Below are positions 6,927 to 14,357 of a stretch of DNA of 15,719 nucleotides, one piece after another. Below the pieces are notes generated by a model, which saw only the letters and a program-made list of their open reading frames with translations, was not told where the DNA came from and did not search any database. The position numbers and the translations under genes are program-made. The stretch comes from an uncultured Opitutia bacterium. GTDB taxonomy: Bacteria; Verrucomicrobiota; Verrucomicrobiia; Opitutales; UBA953. Within the stretch, counting starts at the first letter, position 1. Every line of letters begins with the position of its first letter. The stretch lies in NCBI GenBank assembly GCA_903840235.1, contig CAIMFE010000057.1:1-15719 (forward strand). The letters run 5' to 3'.

Positions 6927-9527
6927 TCAATCCGAAAACCCACCAACTTTAGATTCAAAGGCCACATGAGCGTCTTTCAGCGTCACTTTGACTGAGGACC
7001 CATCCAAAATCTGTCCTGCTAAAATTTCTTTAGCCAGCGGGGTTTCAATTTCACGTTGAATGAATCGACGTAACGGACGAGCCCCATACACGGGATCCAA
7101 TCCACGATCGGCTAACCACTGCAGAACCTTTTTATCCAAGGTTAAGCGAATCCGTTTCGCAGCTAGACGCGCGTTGAGATCCTTGATTAACAATCCAGCG
7201 ATAGCAGCGACCTCATCGATGCCCAGCGGATGGAATAAAACAACTTCGTCGACGCGATTCAGGAACTCGGGGCGGAAGTGCTGACGTAAATCCGCCATCA
7301 CTGACTCGCGAACGCTTTCCGACATCTCACCCATACCGGCAGAAGCCGCAATGTGGCGACTACCGATATTCGAGGTCATAATAAAAATAGCATTTCGGCA
7401 ATCCACCGTGCGACCTTGTGAATCCGTCAAACGACCATCATCTAAAACCTGTAATAAAATATTGAATACATCGGGGTGCGCTTTTTCAACCTCATCGAGC
7501 AACACAACGCAGTAAGGGTGACGACGGATTGCCTCGGTGAGTTGTCCGCCATCTTCGTGACCGACATAACCTGGAGGCGCTCCGACCAAACGGGAAACGG
7601 CATGCTTCTCCATGTACTCCGACATATCGATTCGAATCATCGACTTTTCGTTATCGAAGAGTTCGACCGCCAAGGCCTTAGCTAATTCAGTTTTACCAAC
7701 ACCCGTAGGTCCAAGAAATAAGAATGATCCCACTGGGCGGCGCGGATCTTGCACACCGGCACGTGAACGCTGGACCGCATCTGCGACCGCCAATACGGCT
7801 TCTTTTTGCCCAACGACCCGCTCTTGAAGGCGGGTAGTGAGTTGTAAAAGTTTTTCGCGTTCTGAAGCGAGTAGTCGAGTGATTGGTACGCCCGTCCAAC
7901 GTGCGACGACTTCGGCAATTTCTTCAGGCGTTACAACTTCCCTAAATAAGCCAGTGCCAGTTTTAGCAGACTTCTCAAGCGTCGCGACATCTTTTTCTAA
8001 TTGAGGAATACGGCCGTGGCGGAGTGCTGCCATCGTATTAAGATCATTTTTTCTTTCTGCATCAATCATCTCACGACGGGCAATATCTAGTTGTTCACGA
8101 GCGGCGCGCACTTTGGTTACAGCAGCCTTATCGGACTCCCAACGATTACGCATCATTCGCTGAGATTCACCGGCTTCGGCTAATTCTTTTTTCAATCCAC
8201 CTAAGCGAGCTTTTGAGGCATCGTCTTTTTCGTTTTTCAAAGCAGATTCTTCAACCTCTAGTCTTAAAACATTTCGATTTATAATATCTAATTCCGCCGG
8301 CACACTATCGATTTCTGTACGAATCTGTGCACAAGCCTCATCGACCAAATCAATCGCTTTATCTGGTAAAAAACGGGAAGTAATGTAGCGATCGGATAAG
8401 ACTGCCGCTTCGACTAAAGCAGCATCTTCAATCTTAACACCGTGGTGAACTTCGAAACGTTCTTTCAATCCACGCAAAATAGAAACCGTGTCGGGCACAC
8501 TAGGAGGTTCGACCATGACTTGTTGGAAGCGACGTTCCAGGGCCGCATCTTTTTCAACGTGCTGACGAAACTCATCAAGCGTCGTAGCTCCGATGCAATG
8601 CAATTCACCGCGAGCCAACATCGGCTTGAGTAAGTTAGCTGCATCCATTGCGCCATCCGCTTTTCCAGCACCGACTAAAGTATGCATTTCATCAATGAAA
8701 AGAAGGATGCCACCTTCCGCTGATTTAACTTCAGCTAAAACAGCTTTGAGGCGCTCTTCAAATTCACCGCGGTATTTAGCACCCGCCAAAAGTGATCCCA
8801 TATCTAAGGAGAAAATAACTTTATTTTTTAGCCCCTCCGGAACGTCGCCGCTAATAATACGTTGAGCGAGGCCTTCGACGACGGCAGTTTTACCCACGCC
8901 AGGTTCACCAATTAAAACGGGGTTGTTTTTAGTACGACGAGAAAGAATTCGGATGACGCGACGGATTTCCTCATCTCGACCGATCACCGGGTCCATTTTA
9001 CCTGAACTGGCTCGTTCGGTTAGATTAATGCCGTATTTACTAAGTGCCTCGTAAGTGGCTTCGGGATTCGCGGTGGTGACGCGCTGCGATCCACGTACGG
9101 CTTTCAGCGCAGTCATGATGGCAGCTTTACCAAAATTAATTTCTTTGAAAATCGGGCTCAAAGAAGATGATTCCGCCAAAGCCAACAGGACGTGTTCAGC
9201 GGAAACATAATCATCCTTCATCGTTGCAGCCTCTTCTTTCGCTTTTAATAAAACAGATTGAGACTCGGTTGATAATCCAGGCTGCGCATTGGCGTTGGCC
9301 AATTTGGGCTGACGGGCTAAAATCCCAGCCAACGCCGAGAGGATTGTTTTTTCTTCTTTATTAGCGCGACGTAAGAGCGCAGAGACTACTCCACCCTCTT
9401 GAGTCATGAGACTAAAAAGAATGTGGGCGGGTTCGATCGCAGCATGACGACGTTGTACGACATCGCTCTGTGCTAATTGTAAAGCTTCCGTAGTTTTATC
9501 CGTCAGATTTCCGTAGGGTGTACTCAT
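6927..9527 (-). CDS. clpB: ATP-dependent disaggregase ClpB (Hsp104 family)
   Basis: This is a full-length two-ring AAA+ chaperone of 866 residues from the ATG at 9527, working with DnaK/DnaJ/GrpE to dissolve protein aggregates in the cytoplasm. In order it has a double-repeat Clp N-domain (about 5-145), AAA-1 with Walker A GEPGVGKT (207-214), pore Tyr in KYRGEF (252) and Walker B LLFIDE (275-280), the coiled-coil middle domain (about 400-525), and AAA-2 with Walker A GPTGVGKT (606-613), pore loop GYVG (Tyr654) and Walker B VVLLDE (674-679). It closes with GARPLRR. No ClpP-binding IGF/IGL loop stands out, which fits ClpB rather than ClpA/ClpC. A GTG at 9545 would add six residues (HSFIYM follows it) with no homology, so the ATG is preferred. 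No CIRCE element is visible upstream. The oxidoreductase, lpxB and SDR genes follow on the same strand. Confidence 0.96.
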   Translation of the reverse strand: MSTPYGNLTDKTTEALQLAQSDVVQRRHAAIEPAHILFSLMTQEGGVVSALLRRANKEEKTILSALAGILARQPKLANANAQPGLSTESQSVLLKAKEEAATMKDDYVSAEHVLLALAESSSLSPIFKEINFGKAAIMTALKAVRGSQRVTTANPEATYEALSKYGINLTERASSGKMDPVIGRDEEIRRVIRILSRRTKNNPVLIGEPGVGKTAVVEGLAQRIISGDVPEGLKNKVIFSLDMGSLLAGAKYRGEFEERLKAVLAEVKSAEGGILLFIDEMHTLVGAGKADGAMDAANLLKPMLARGELHCIGATTLDEFRQHVEKDAALERRFQQVMVEPPSVPDTVSILRGLKERFEVHHGVKIEDAALVEAAVLSDRYITSRFLPDKAIDLVDEACAQIRTEIDSVPAELDIINRNVLRLEVEESALKNEKDDASKARLGGLKKELAEAGESQRMMRNRWESDKAAVTKVRAAREQLDIARREMIDAERKNDLNTMAALRHGRIPQLEKDVATLEKSAKTGTGLFREVVTPEEIAEVVARWTGVPITRLLASEREKLLQLTTRLQERVVGQKEAVLAVADAVQRSRAGVQDPRRPVGSFLFLGPTGVGKTELAKALAVELFDNEKSMIRIDMSEYMEKHAVSRLVGAPPGYVGHEDGGQLTEAIRRHPYCVVLLDEVEKAHPDVFNILLQVLDDGRLTDSQGRTVDCRNAIFIMTSNIGSRHIAASAGMGEMSESVRESVMADLRQHFRPEFLNRVDEVVLFHPLGIDEVAAIAGLLIKDLNARLAAKRIRLTLDKKVLQWLADRGLDPVYGARPLRRFIQREIETPLAKEILAGQILDGSSVKVTLKDAHVAFESKVGGFSD

Positions 9528-9733
9528 ATAAATAAAACTATGCACTAACTAGACCAACCGACTTACTATAAGATTATACTTAATTTTAGGGGTGTAAACG
9601 CATATAATTGATTAATTAAGAACCACCTGTGTCAAACTGAGGTGACAGCCCGTCACCCTCGCGACGAGTTGTCGCAAAACTGCCCAAGAGTCATGTATTG
9701 CGAAATCGCAGACGATTTGATACATTTAATCGA
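9528..9733. other. Divergent intergenic region, clpB / SirB1-like gene
   Basis: This 206-base gap must hold promoters for both directions. A TATAAT hexamer reads on the + strand at 9603-9608 without a good -35, and another reads on the - strand at 9578 down to 9573. Nearer the + strand gene are three small inverted repeats in a row: GGTGAC/GTCACC (9641-9646, 9652-9657), GCGAC/GTCGC (9661-9665, 9671-9675) and AAATCG/CGATTT (9703-9708, 9713-9718). I find no CIRCE repeat and no convincing heat-shock sigma-factor promoter. Confidence 0.6.
9573..9598 (-). promoter_or_regulatory. Possible clpB promoter
   Basis: On the - strand a perfect TATAAT (9578 down to 9573) lies 45 bases before the clpB ATG. 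TTTACA (9598 down to 9593) is the nearest -35-like hexamer, but the spacer is only 14 bases, shorter than the optimal 17. The -10 is therefore the only strong element, and the call is tentative. Confidence 0.3.
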
Positions 9734-10570
9734 ATGAAGCCGACGAAGCAACTTGCCGTCCTCGAAAGGTTGCTCGACGACCCTTCGCCCGTGGTGCGTG
9801 AAGCGGTAATTAACGAAATTAAAGCGGCGGGTGATGAAGGGTTACTCTGGCTCGAGGTTCTTACTAAAAATAAAAATTTAGCGAGTCACGCGAAGTCACT
9901 CCTCTCCAATTTACGTACTTCGGAATTAGCAGCCCGCCATTTCATCGAACACATTAAAGGCGGCATACAAGATTTAGAAGAAGCCTGCTTACTCTTCGAA
10001 CGCGTGATTCACCCAACTCTCGCCGACAAGGCTTACGATCAGGAGCTGGATCATTTAGCCGAACGCACCAGACAACTCATTACCGAGCCCCTCACGGTGC
10101 AGGATAAGTGTCGCTTACTCTGTCGTGTTATTTTCGGCGAAGAAGGCTATCGCGGCGCCCAAGAATCCTTCTCGAAGCCCGATTCATCTTTTCTCTCAAC
10201 CGTCATTAAATCGCACCGCGGTATTCCTATTTCACTTTGTCTGATCTTCTTACTCGTCGCCCAGCGCCTCAGTCTCCCCGTCCAACCGGTTGGCCTACCT
10301 GGAAGATTCATGGTCGGTATTTTTAAAAATAAAAATCCTATCTTTATCGATTGTTATGAAGGTGGAACCTTCCGGACTCGTTCGGAAATTCAGTTAATGT
10401 TACTCAATAACCATCTACCCGCGGACGATGCCTTCTTAAAGCCGATCAGCGCCGAACAAACGATTGCTCGCTGTTGCCGAAACCTAGTCTCGCAATTTGA
10501 GTCCAACGGAGATGATAAAAACAGTCGTCTCTTCCTGAGCTTTGTAAATATTATCGAAAGTCGCACTTAA
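9734..10570 (+). CDS. SirB1-like transglutaminase-core protein with HEAT-like N-terminus
   Basis: The 278-residue product starts at ATG 9734. A TTG at 9698 would add an arginine-rich dozen residues with no family likeness and would absorb a leader hairpin. Residues 1-60 look like one or two HEAT-type helix pairs (LERLLDDPSPVVREAVINEI). The rest matches the SirB1/transglutaminase-like core 2 family: EEACLLFERVIHP (82-94), the KPDSSFLSTVI region (148-158), RGIPISLCLIFLLVAQRL (162-179) and the VGLPGRFMVG segment (186-195). The family usually has His in PGHF, and here it is Arg191, so if a Cys169-His pair is catalytic in relatives, this protein may be inactive. It has no signal peptide or membrane segment, so it is cytoplasmic. 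Its function is unknown; it leads the run into aroE, whose GTG start follows 9 bases after the stop. Confidence 0.82.
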   Translation: MKPTKQLAVLERLLDDPSPVVREAVINEIKAAGDEGLLWLEVLTKNKNLASHAKSLLSNLRTSELAARHFIEHIKGGIQDLEEACLLFERVIHPTLADKAYDQELDHLAERTRQLITEPLTVQDKCRLLCRVIFGEEGYRGAQESFSKPDSSFLSTVIKSHRGIPISLCLIFLLVAQRLSLPVQPVGLPGRFMVGIFKNKNPIFIDCYEGGTFRTRSEIQLMLLNNHLPADDAFLKPISAEQTIARCCRNLVSQFESNGDDKNSRLFLSFVNIIESRT

Positions 10571-10579
10571 TTTATCCAC

Positions 10580-11458
10580 GTGGAAAATAGCATTACATTA
10601 AAAGAAATTTTGAGCATGGATTTTCCACATCCCTGCTTGGCGGTGCTCGGCGATCCCATCAGCCATTCGCTAAGTCCAGCGATGCATCATGCCGCACTGC
10701 AATCGCTGGCCCCAACCCACCCTCAACTCTCGCAAGTTAAATATTTAAGACTGCATATTAAATCCGAAGAACTCGCCCAAGCCCTCACGGTTCTGCGATC
10801 GAAAAATTTTATCGGACTCAACTTAACCGTTCCGCATAAGATTGCGGCTTTGAGTTTAGTAAAAAGTTTATCACCCGAAGCTAAAAAAGCCGAATCGGTT
10901 AACACCTTAGTGCCCACTCCAGACGGCTGGGCTGGACATACCACGGACGGACAAGGTTTTCTCGAAGCACTGAATGAATACTCCGGCAGTGGGGTAAAAC
11001 AAAAAGATGTCATTATTCTTGGAGCCGGTGGAGCAGCCCGAGCGATTGCGGCAGCGTGTATTCAAGCCGACTGTCGCAGTTTGATGATTGCTAACCGTGA
11101 TATCACCAAAGCGAAAAACTTAGTGGAATCTTTAAACGACCCACGAGTTTCCGCCGTTGGCCTAAAAGAAATCGGCACCATCCACTCGGGTACGATTATC
11201 GTAAACTGCACCACCCTCGGCCTTAAGCCCGACGATGCATTACCTTTAGCTGAATCACTTTTAAAGAGTGCCGGATTTATTTTTGATACTACTTACGGCG
11301 CACATAAAACCTCTTTAATCAAAACAGCGAATAAACTAGGGGTTAAAGCTTGCGATGGTCGATCGATGCTACGCTGGCAAGGTGCGCTCGCTTTTAAACT
11401 CTGGACAGGTATAATTCCTCCCCACGAACCCATGCGCACGGCGCTCGGAGAAAAATAA
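10580..11458 (+). CDS. aroE: Shikimate dehydrogenase
   Basis: This 292-residue enzyme reduces 3-dehydroshikimate to shikimate with NADPH in the aromatic amino acid route. The shikimate site is visible in LGDPISHSLSPAMHHAAL (23-40, with the Ser-x-Ser pair), LNLTVPHK (80-87, catalytic Lys87), VNTLV (107-111) and TTDGQGF (121-127, catalytic Asp123). The cofactor site follows with ILGAGGAARA (146-155) and ANRDITKA (171-178). The C-terminus has DGRSMLRWQGALAFKLWTG (259-277), the family hallmark. The GTG start gives about 18 residues ahead of the usual AVLGDPI opening; this region reads as a short helix and I accept it because the GTG sits 9 bases after the previous stop. ATG 10616 is an alternative giving a shorter N-terminus. 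pilD begins 1 base after the stop. Confidence 0.95.
   Translation: MENSITLKEILSMDFPHPCLAVLGDPISHSLSPAMHHAALQSLAPTHPQLSQVKYLRLHIKSEELAQALTVLRSKNFIGLNLTVPHKIAALSLVKSLSPEAKKAESVNTLVPTPDGWAGHTTDGQGFLEALNEYSGSGVKQKDVIILGAGGAARAIAAACIQADCRSLMIANRDITKAKNLVESLNDPRVSAVGLKEIGTIHSGTIIVNCTTLGLKPDDALPLAESLLKSAGFIFDTTYGAHKTSLIKTANKLGVKACDGRSMLRWQGALAFKLWTGIIPPHEPMRTALGEK
11447..11450 (+). promoter_or_regulatory. Shine-Dalgarno GGAG for pilD
   Basis: GGAG lies 9 bases before the pilD ATG at 11460, inside the last codons of aroE. It is the only well-placed Shine-Dalgarno sequence I find among the window's starts, and it fits translational coupling from aroE into pilD. Confidence 0.55.
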
Positions 11459-11459
11459 T

Positions 11460-12314
11460 ATGCAGCTCATTGATTTCCAAATCTTCATGGCACTCCATCC
11501 AAACATCACGGCAGTTTTTATTGGAGCGATGGGTGCCTGCGTGGGAAGTTTCTTGAACGTCTGCATTCATCGTCTGCCCAAAGGTGAATCGATTATCAGC
11601 CCGCCCTCACATTGTGCCTGCGGACAAAAAATACCTGGCTGGTTTAATGTGCCATTGTTCGGTTGGCTACTGCTCCGAGGCCGGGCGAAATGCTGCGGAG
11701 CAACGATTTCGGTCCAGTATCCGTTGGTTGAATTAATCACTGCCCTACTTTTTGTAACTGCCTTTTTAGTTCTTTCTCCGGTTAAGGCGGCTATCGGTTG
11801 CGTCTTTCTTTCTCTGTTAATTATTTTAGCCGGATGCGACATGAAGGACATGCTCGTGCCCGACGTGCCTAATTTCTTATTAGTGGGACTGGGACTATTC
11901 TTTTCAATCGTCGCGCCCTCACTCCACGGCGAAACGGGTTCCGGCCTGGAAATTATAAATCGGATAAACTCGGCGACAGACTCACTGATCGGAATCGCGG
12001 TGGGAACAGCACTCGTTTGGTGGATTCGGACCATCGCAAGCGTCATCATGGGCCAAGAAGCGATGGGCGAAGCCGACATTATTCTCTGTGCTGGCGTCGG
12101 TGCCTTCTGCGGATGGCAAGGTGCACTATTTTGTTTGTTCGGCGGTTCGGTCATCGGCGTTATCATTAAATTGCCGTCCGTTTTGGCCCTCTTTGGACCC
12201 AAAAAAGAGTCCGAAAGCGTCCCATTTGTGCCGAGTATGGCTATTGCGGCAGCACTTTGGTTCTTTCGGGGTCCTGAATTAGTCACCGCTTGGCATTTGT
12301 GGGTAAATTCTTGA
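11460..12314 (+). CDS. pilD: Prepilin peptidase / N-methyltransferase (type IV leader peptidase)
   Basis: This 284-residue inner-membrane aspartyl protease cleaves, and in bifunctional forms methylates, type IV prepilins and pseudopilins. After a first membrane helix come GSFLNVCIHRLPKG (29-42), a cytoplasmic Cys-rich loop (HCACG 51-55 to KCCG 77-80, containing NVPLFGWLLLRG) and ISVQYPLVEL (83-91). The peptidase half has about six more hydrophobic helices. The two catalytic aspartates fit GCDMKD (Asp127) and the GxAD-type motif GEAD (Asp206). It ends in PFVPSMAIAAALWF, equivalent to the usual PFGP...A segment. The Cys pairs are not the standard CxxC/CxxC spacing: they read C-A-C and C-C. No pilus genes are in the window, so substrates lie elsewhere. 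It follows aroE with a 1-base gap and a GGAG ribosome site. Confidence 0.93.
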   Translation: MQLIDFQIFMALHPNITAVFIGAMGACVGSFLNVCIHRLPKGESIISPPSHCACGQKIPGWFNVPLFGWLLLRGRAKCCGATISVQYPLVELITALLFVTAFLVLSPVKAAIGCVFLSLLIILAGCDMKDMLVPDVPNFLLVGLGLFFSIVAPSLHGETGSGLEIINRINSATDSLIGIAVGTALVWWIRTIASVIMGQEAMGEADIILCAGVGAFCGWQGALFCLFGGSVIGVIIKLPSVLALFGPKKESESVPFVPSMAIAAALWFFRGPELVTAWHLWVNS

Positions 12315-12366
12315 GGTTTCTGGCTTGTCTACCCGCCCAAGGTTAACCCAAATAAGACACACCCCT

Positions 12367-12630
12367 ATGAAGCAAATCGCTCTTTTAACTCTCATCGCCT
12401 CTGCCGCCATGGTTGGCTGCAGCAGCTATGACACCCCTAACCACGGAAAAAACGTGTCCATGGAACCCGCTCATAACTTCCTCGGCATTGTTAAAGTGGA
12501 ACCCGGCTCCTACGGCGCCATCAATAATTCTACCGTTCGTTTAAAAATGGATGACTTCTATTCTCGCCGCACCAATTCGGGCGACCGCGTAACGCTTCTT
12601 TGGGGTGCTATCACCCTGACCGATTACTAA
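12367..12630 (+). CDS. Small lipoprotein of unknown function
   Basis: The 87-residue product starts MKQIALLTLIASAAMVGC: a lysine, a hydrophobic run and a lipobox ending in Gly17-Cys18, so it should be lipidated and anchored in the envelope. The mature part (about 70 residues) is polar, with PGSYGAINNSTVRL and a C-terminal VTLLWGAITLTDY, and has no cysteine beyond the anchor. I do not recognise a family. The ATG at 12367 is chosen because the signal peptide begins there; a TTG at 12325 would put 14 residues before it. The gap from pilD is 52 bases, and a terminator-like hairpin follows, so it is probably its own short transcript or the end of the pilD transcript. No Shine-Dalgarno is seen; the bases before the start are CACACCCCT. 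Confidence 0.75.
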   Translation: MKQIALLTLIASAAMVGCSSYDTPNHGKNVSMEPAHNFLGIVKVEPGSYGAINNSTVRLKMDDFYSRRTNSGDRVTLLWGAITLTDY

Positions 12631-12651
12631 ATCGATAAAGTGTCCTCTTGC

Positions 12652-12675
12652 AGAAGCCCCGATTTCGGGGCTTCT
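12652..12675 (+). terminator. Hairpin terminator between the lipoprotein gene and oleC
   Basis: AGAAGCCCCG (12652-12661) pairs perfectly with CGGGGCTTCT (12666-12675) around an ATTT loop, giving a 10-bp GC-rich stem. The following bases, TCATTTATA, make a poor U-tract, so termination may be partial. It starts 22 bases after the lipoprotein stop and ends 14 bases before the oleC ATG, so it also sits in the oleC leader. Confidence 0.7.
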
Positions 12676-12689
12676 TCATTTATAGGAAA

Positions 12690-14357
12690 ATGAACGATAC
12701 GAGCAGCAACGTCGCTAGACACCTTCGCCATGCCGCGCTGAACAACCCCCAAGCGATTGCGACGCTATCACCACTGTCTGTTAACGAAGATGGCCGCGTG
12801 ATTCATGACTGGTGTTCATTTTTAAAACTCGATCAAGAAAGCGATGCGGCGGCGCGAATTTTTCACGCGGAAGGTATCACCGCAGGCACCCGCACCTTAC
12901 TCGCTGTACGCGCTGGACATGACCTCATCGTGTGCATGTTTGGACTTTTAAAACTCGGAGCCATCCCCATCGCCATCGATCCGGGTATGGGCTGGAAAAA
13001 AATGTTACAGTGCATCGAGAACACTATTCCCACCGCACTCGTCGCTCAGTCCAAACCTTTTTACTTAAGCTATCTTCCATTCAAAGCATTTGAGTCACTT
13101 CAATTCCGTATTAAAGTGGGCGGACGTTCCTGGAAAAAATTACTGAGCGATTGTTCAACCTCCACAACCCGACCACTCGAACCAGTCACGGCATCAAGCC
13201 TCGCCGCGATTATTTTTACCTCGGGTTCCACGGGAACACCTAAAGGCGTGCGCTACACACACGGCATGTTCGATGCGCAAATTTCTCTCGTTCGTAAAAC
13301 CTATCAAATTCAACCGGGTGAAGTCGACATGGCGATGCTTCCCGTGTTTGGATTATTTAATCCTGCTCTCGGCGTAACCACCGTCACCCCACTCCTCGAT
13401 CCCTCTCGCCCCGCTGATGCGAATCCGGCACTCATTGTCTCCGCTTTGCTGTCAGAGAAAGTAACTTCATCGTTTGGATCGCCCGCTATCTGGGGAAAAA
13501 TCGCCCAGTACTGCGAAACCCAAAAAATCAGCCTGCCATTATTAAAGCGACTCTTGATTGCCGGTGCACCAGTACCGATTCCGCTCTTAAAACAACTGAA
13601 GAAAATCGCTCCGCATTGCCAAATTCACACTCCCTACGGCGCGACCGAATGCCTGCCAGTGTCGAGCATTGAGTCGAATGAAATTCTCAACGAAACATTT
13701 GCAGAGACATTACGCGGACAAGGAACCTGCGTGGGTAAACCCGTGGCATCAGTAAAAGTTAAAATTATACAAGAGACGAGCGACGTCATTCGGAATCTTG
13801 ACGATGCTACCGTTTACGCGCCCAATACGATTGGCGAAATCATTGTCACCGGGCCGAGCATCACACATGCCTATGATCACAATCCTGAAGCCACGCTGCG
13901 GACCAAAATAAACGGTGATTCCGAGCTCTGGCATCGCATGGGTGATTTAGGAAGATTGGATCAAGACGGACGACTCTGGTTCCACGGTCGCTGCATCGAA
14001 AAAGTAGTCACCGCAGAAAATATTCTGACCACTGAGTCTATTGAGCCAGCGTTTCAACAACATGCGGACGTGGCTCGTTGCGCGCTTATTGGTATTGGCA
14101 ATGCCCCCAATCAAATCCCTGTTCTAGTCGTTGAACCCAAAGCCGATTGTTTTCCTGAGTCTCGTGGTGAGATCATAAAATTCACCGAAAGCCTCTGGGA
14201 AATCACTCGCCTACATCCCATCGCCAATCAGGTTAAAAGAATTGTTTTTCAAGAAAAACTTCCGGTCGACGTCAGACATAACGCCAAAATTCATCGACTG
14301 CAACTCACGTGCGAATGGAATCAAAAACTTCGCCGAGAAATTAAAAAGCTTTCATGA
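12690..14357 (+). CDS. oleC: OleC: AMP-dependent beta-lactone synthetase of olefin biosynthesis
   Basis: This 555-residue enzyme belongs to the acyl-AMP (ANL) superfamily. By family knowledge OleC activates a 2-alkyl-3-hydroxyalkanoic acid with ATP and closes it to a beta-lactone, which OleB then turns into a long-chain alkene. Motifs seen: the nucleotide loop TSGSTGTPKG (177-186), YGATE (316-320), GDLGRLD (418-424) with Asp418, GRCIEK (433-438) with Arg434, and the C-terminal LPVDVRHNAKIHR (524-536) with catalytic-type Lys533. The last block is typical of OleC rather than of general acyl-CoA ligases. ATG 12690 is preferred; TTG 12648 would start inside the hairpin. The AGGA before the ATG is too close (2 bases) to be a good ribosome site. 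The gene overlaps oleD by 4 bases, which supports the assignment. Confidence 0.9.
   Translation: MNDTSSNVARHLRHAALNNPQAIATLSPLSVNEDGRVIHDWCSFLKLDQESDAAARIFHAEGITAGTRTLLAVRAGHDLIVCMFGLLKLGAIPIAIDPGMGWKKMLQCIENTIPTALVAQSKPFYLSYLPFKAFESLQFRIKVGGRSWKKLLSDCSTSTTRPLEPVTASSLAAIIFTSGSTGTPKGVRYTHGMFDAQISLVRKTYQIQPGEVDMAMLPVFGLFNPALGVTTVTPLLDPSRPADANPALIVSALLSEKVTSSFGSPAIWGKIAQYCETQKISLPLLKRLLIAGAPVPIPLLKQLKKIAPHCQIHTPYGATECLPVSSIESNEILNETFAETLRGQGTCVGKPVASVKVKIIQETSDVIRNLDDATVYAPNTIGEIIVTGPSITHAYDHNPEATLRTKINGDSELWHRMGDLGRLDQDGRLWFHGRCIEKVVTAENILTTESIEPAFQQHADVARCALIGIGNAPNQIPVLVVEPKADCFPESRGEIIKFTESLWEITRLHPIANQVKRIVFQEKLPVDVRHNAKIHRLQLTCEWNQKLRREIKKLS

Noticed and set aside
9698..9733. Upstream TTG start for the SirB1-like gene
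   Set aside because: The dozen added residues are arginine-rich and would overlap a leader inverted repeat; ATG 9734 begins the HEAT-like helix.
9528..9733. CIRCE (TTAGCACTC-N9-GAGTGCTAA) or heat-shock sigma promoter for clpB
   Set aside because: I looked on both strands and found neither; the ACCCCTAAAAT stretch resembles a heat-shock -10 only loosely and lacks a -35.
11567..12286. Long (239-codon) open frame on the - strand opposite pilD
   Set aside because: It is the antisense shadow of a well-supported gene; the product is low-complexity (rich in Pro, Ser, Ile) with no family motif.
12325..12366. Upstream TTG start for the lipoprotein
   Set aside because: It would place 14 residues before a complete signal peptide that begins at ATG 12367.
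12648..12689. Upstream TTG start for oleC
   Set aside because: It lies in the left flank of the hairpin, and the 14 added residues are a translation of the stem with no family likeness.
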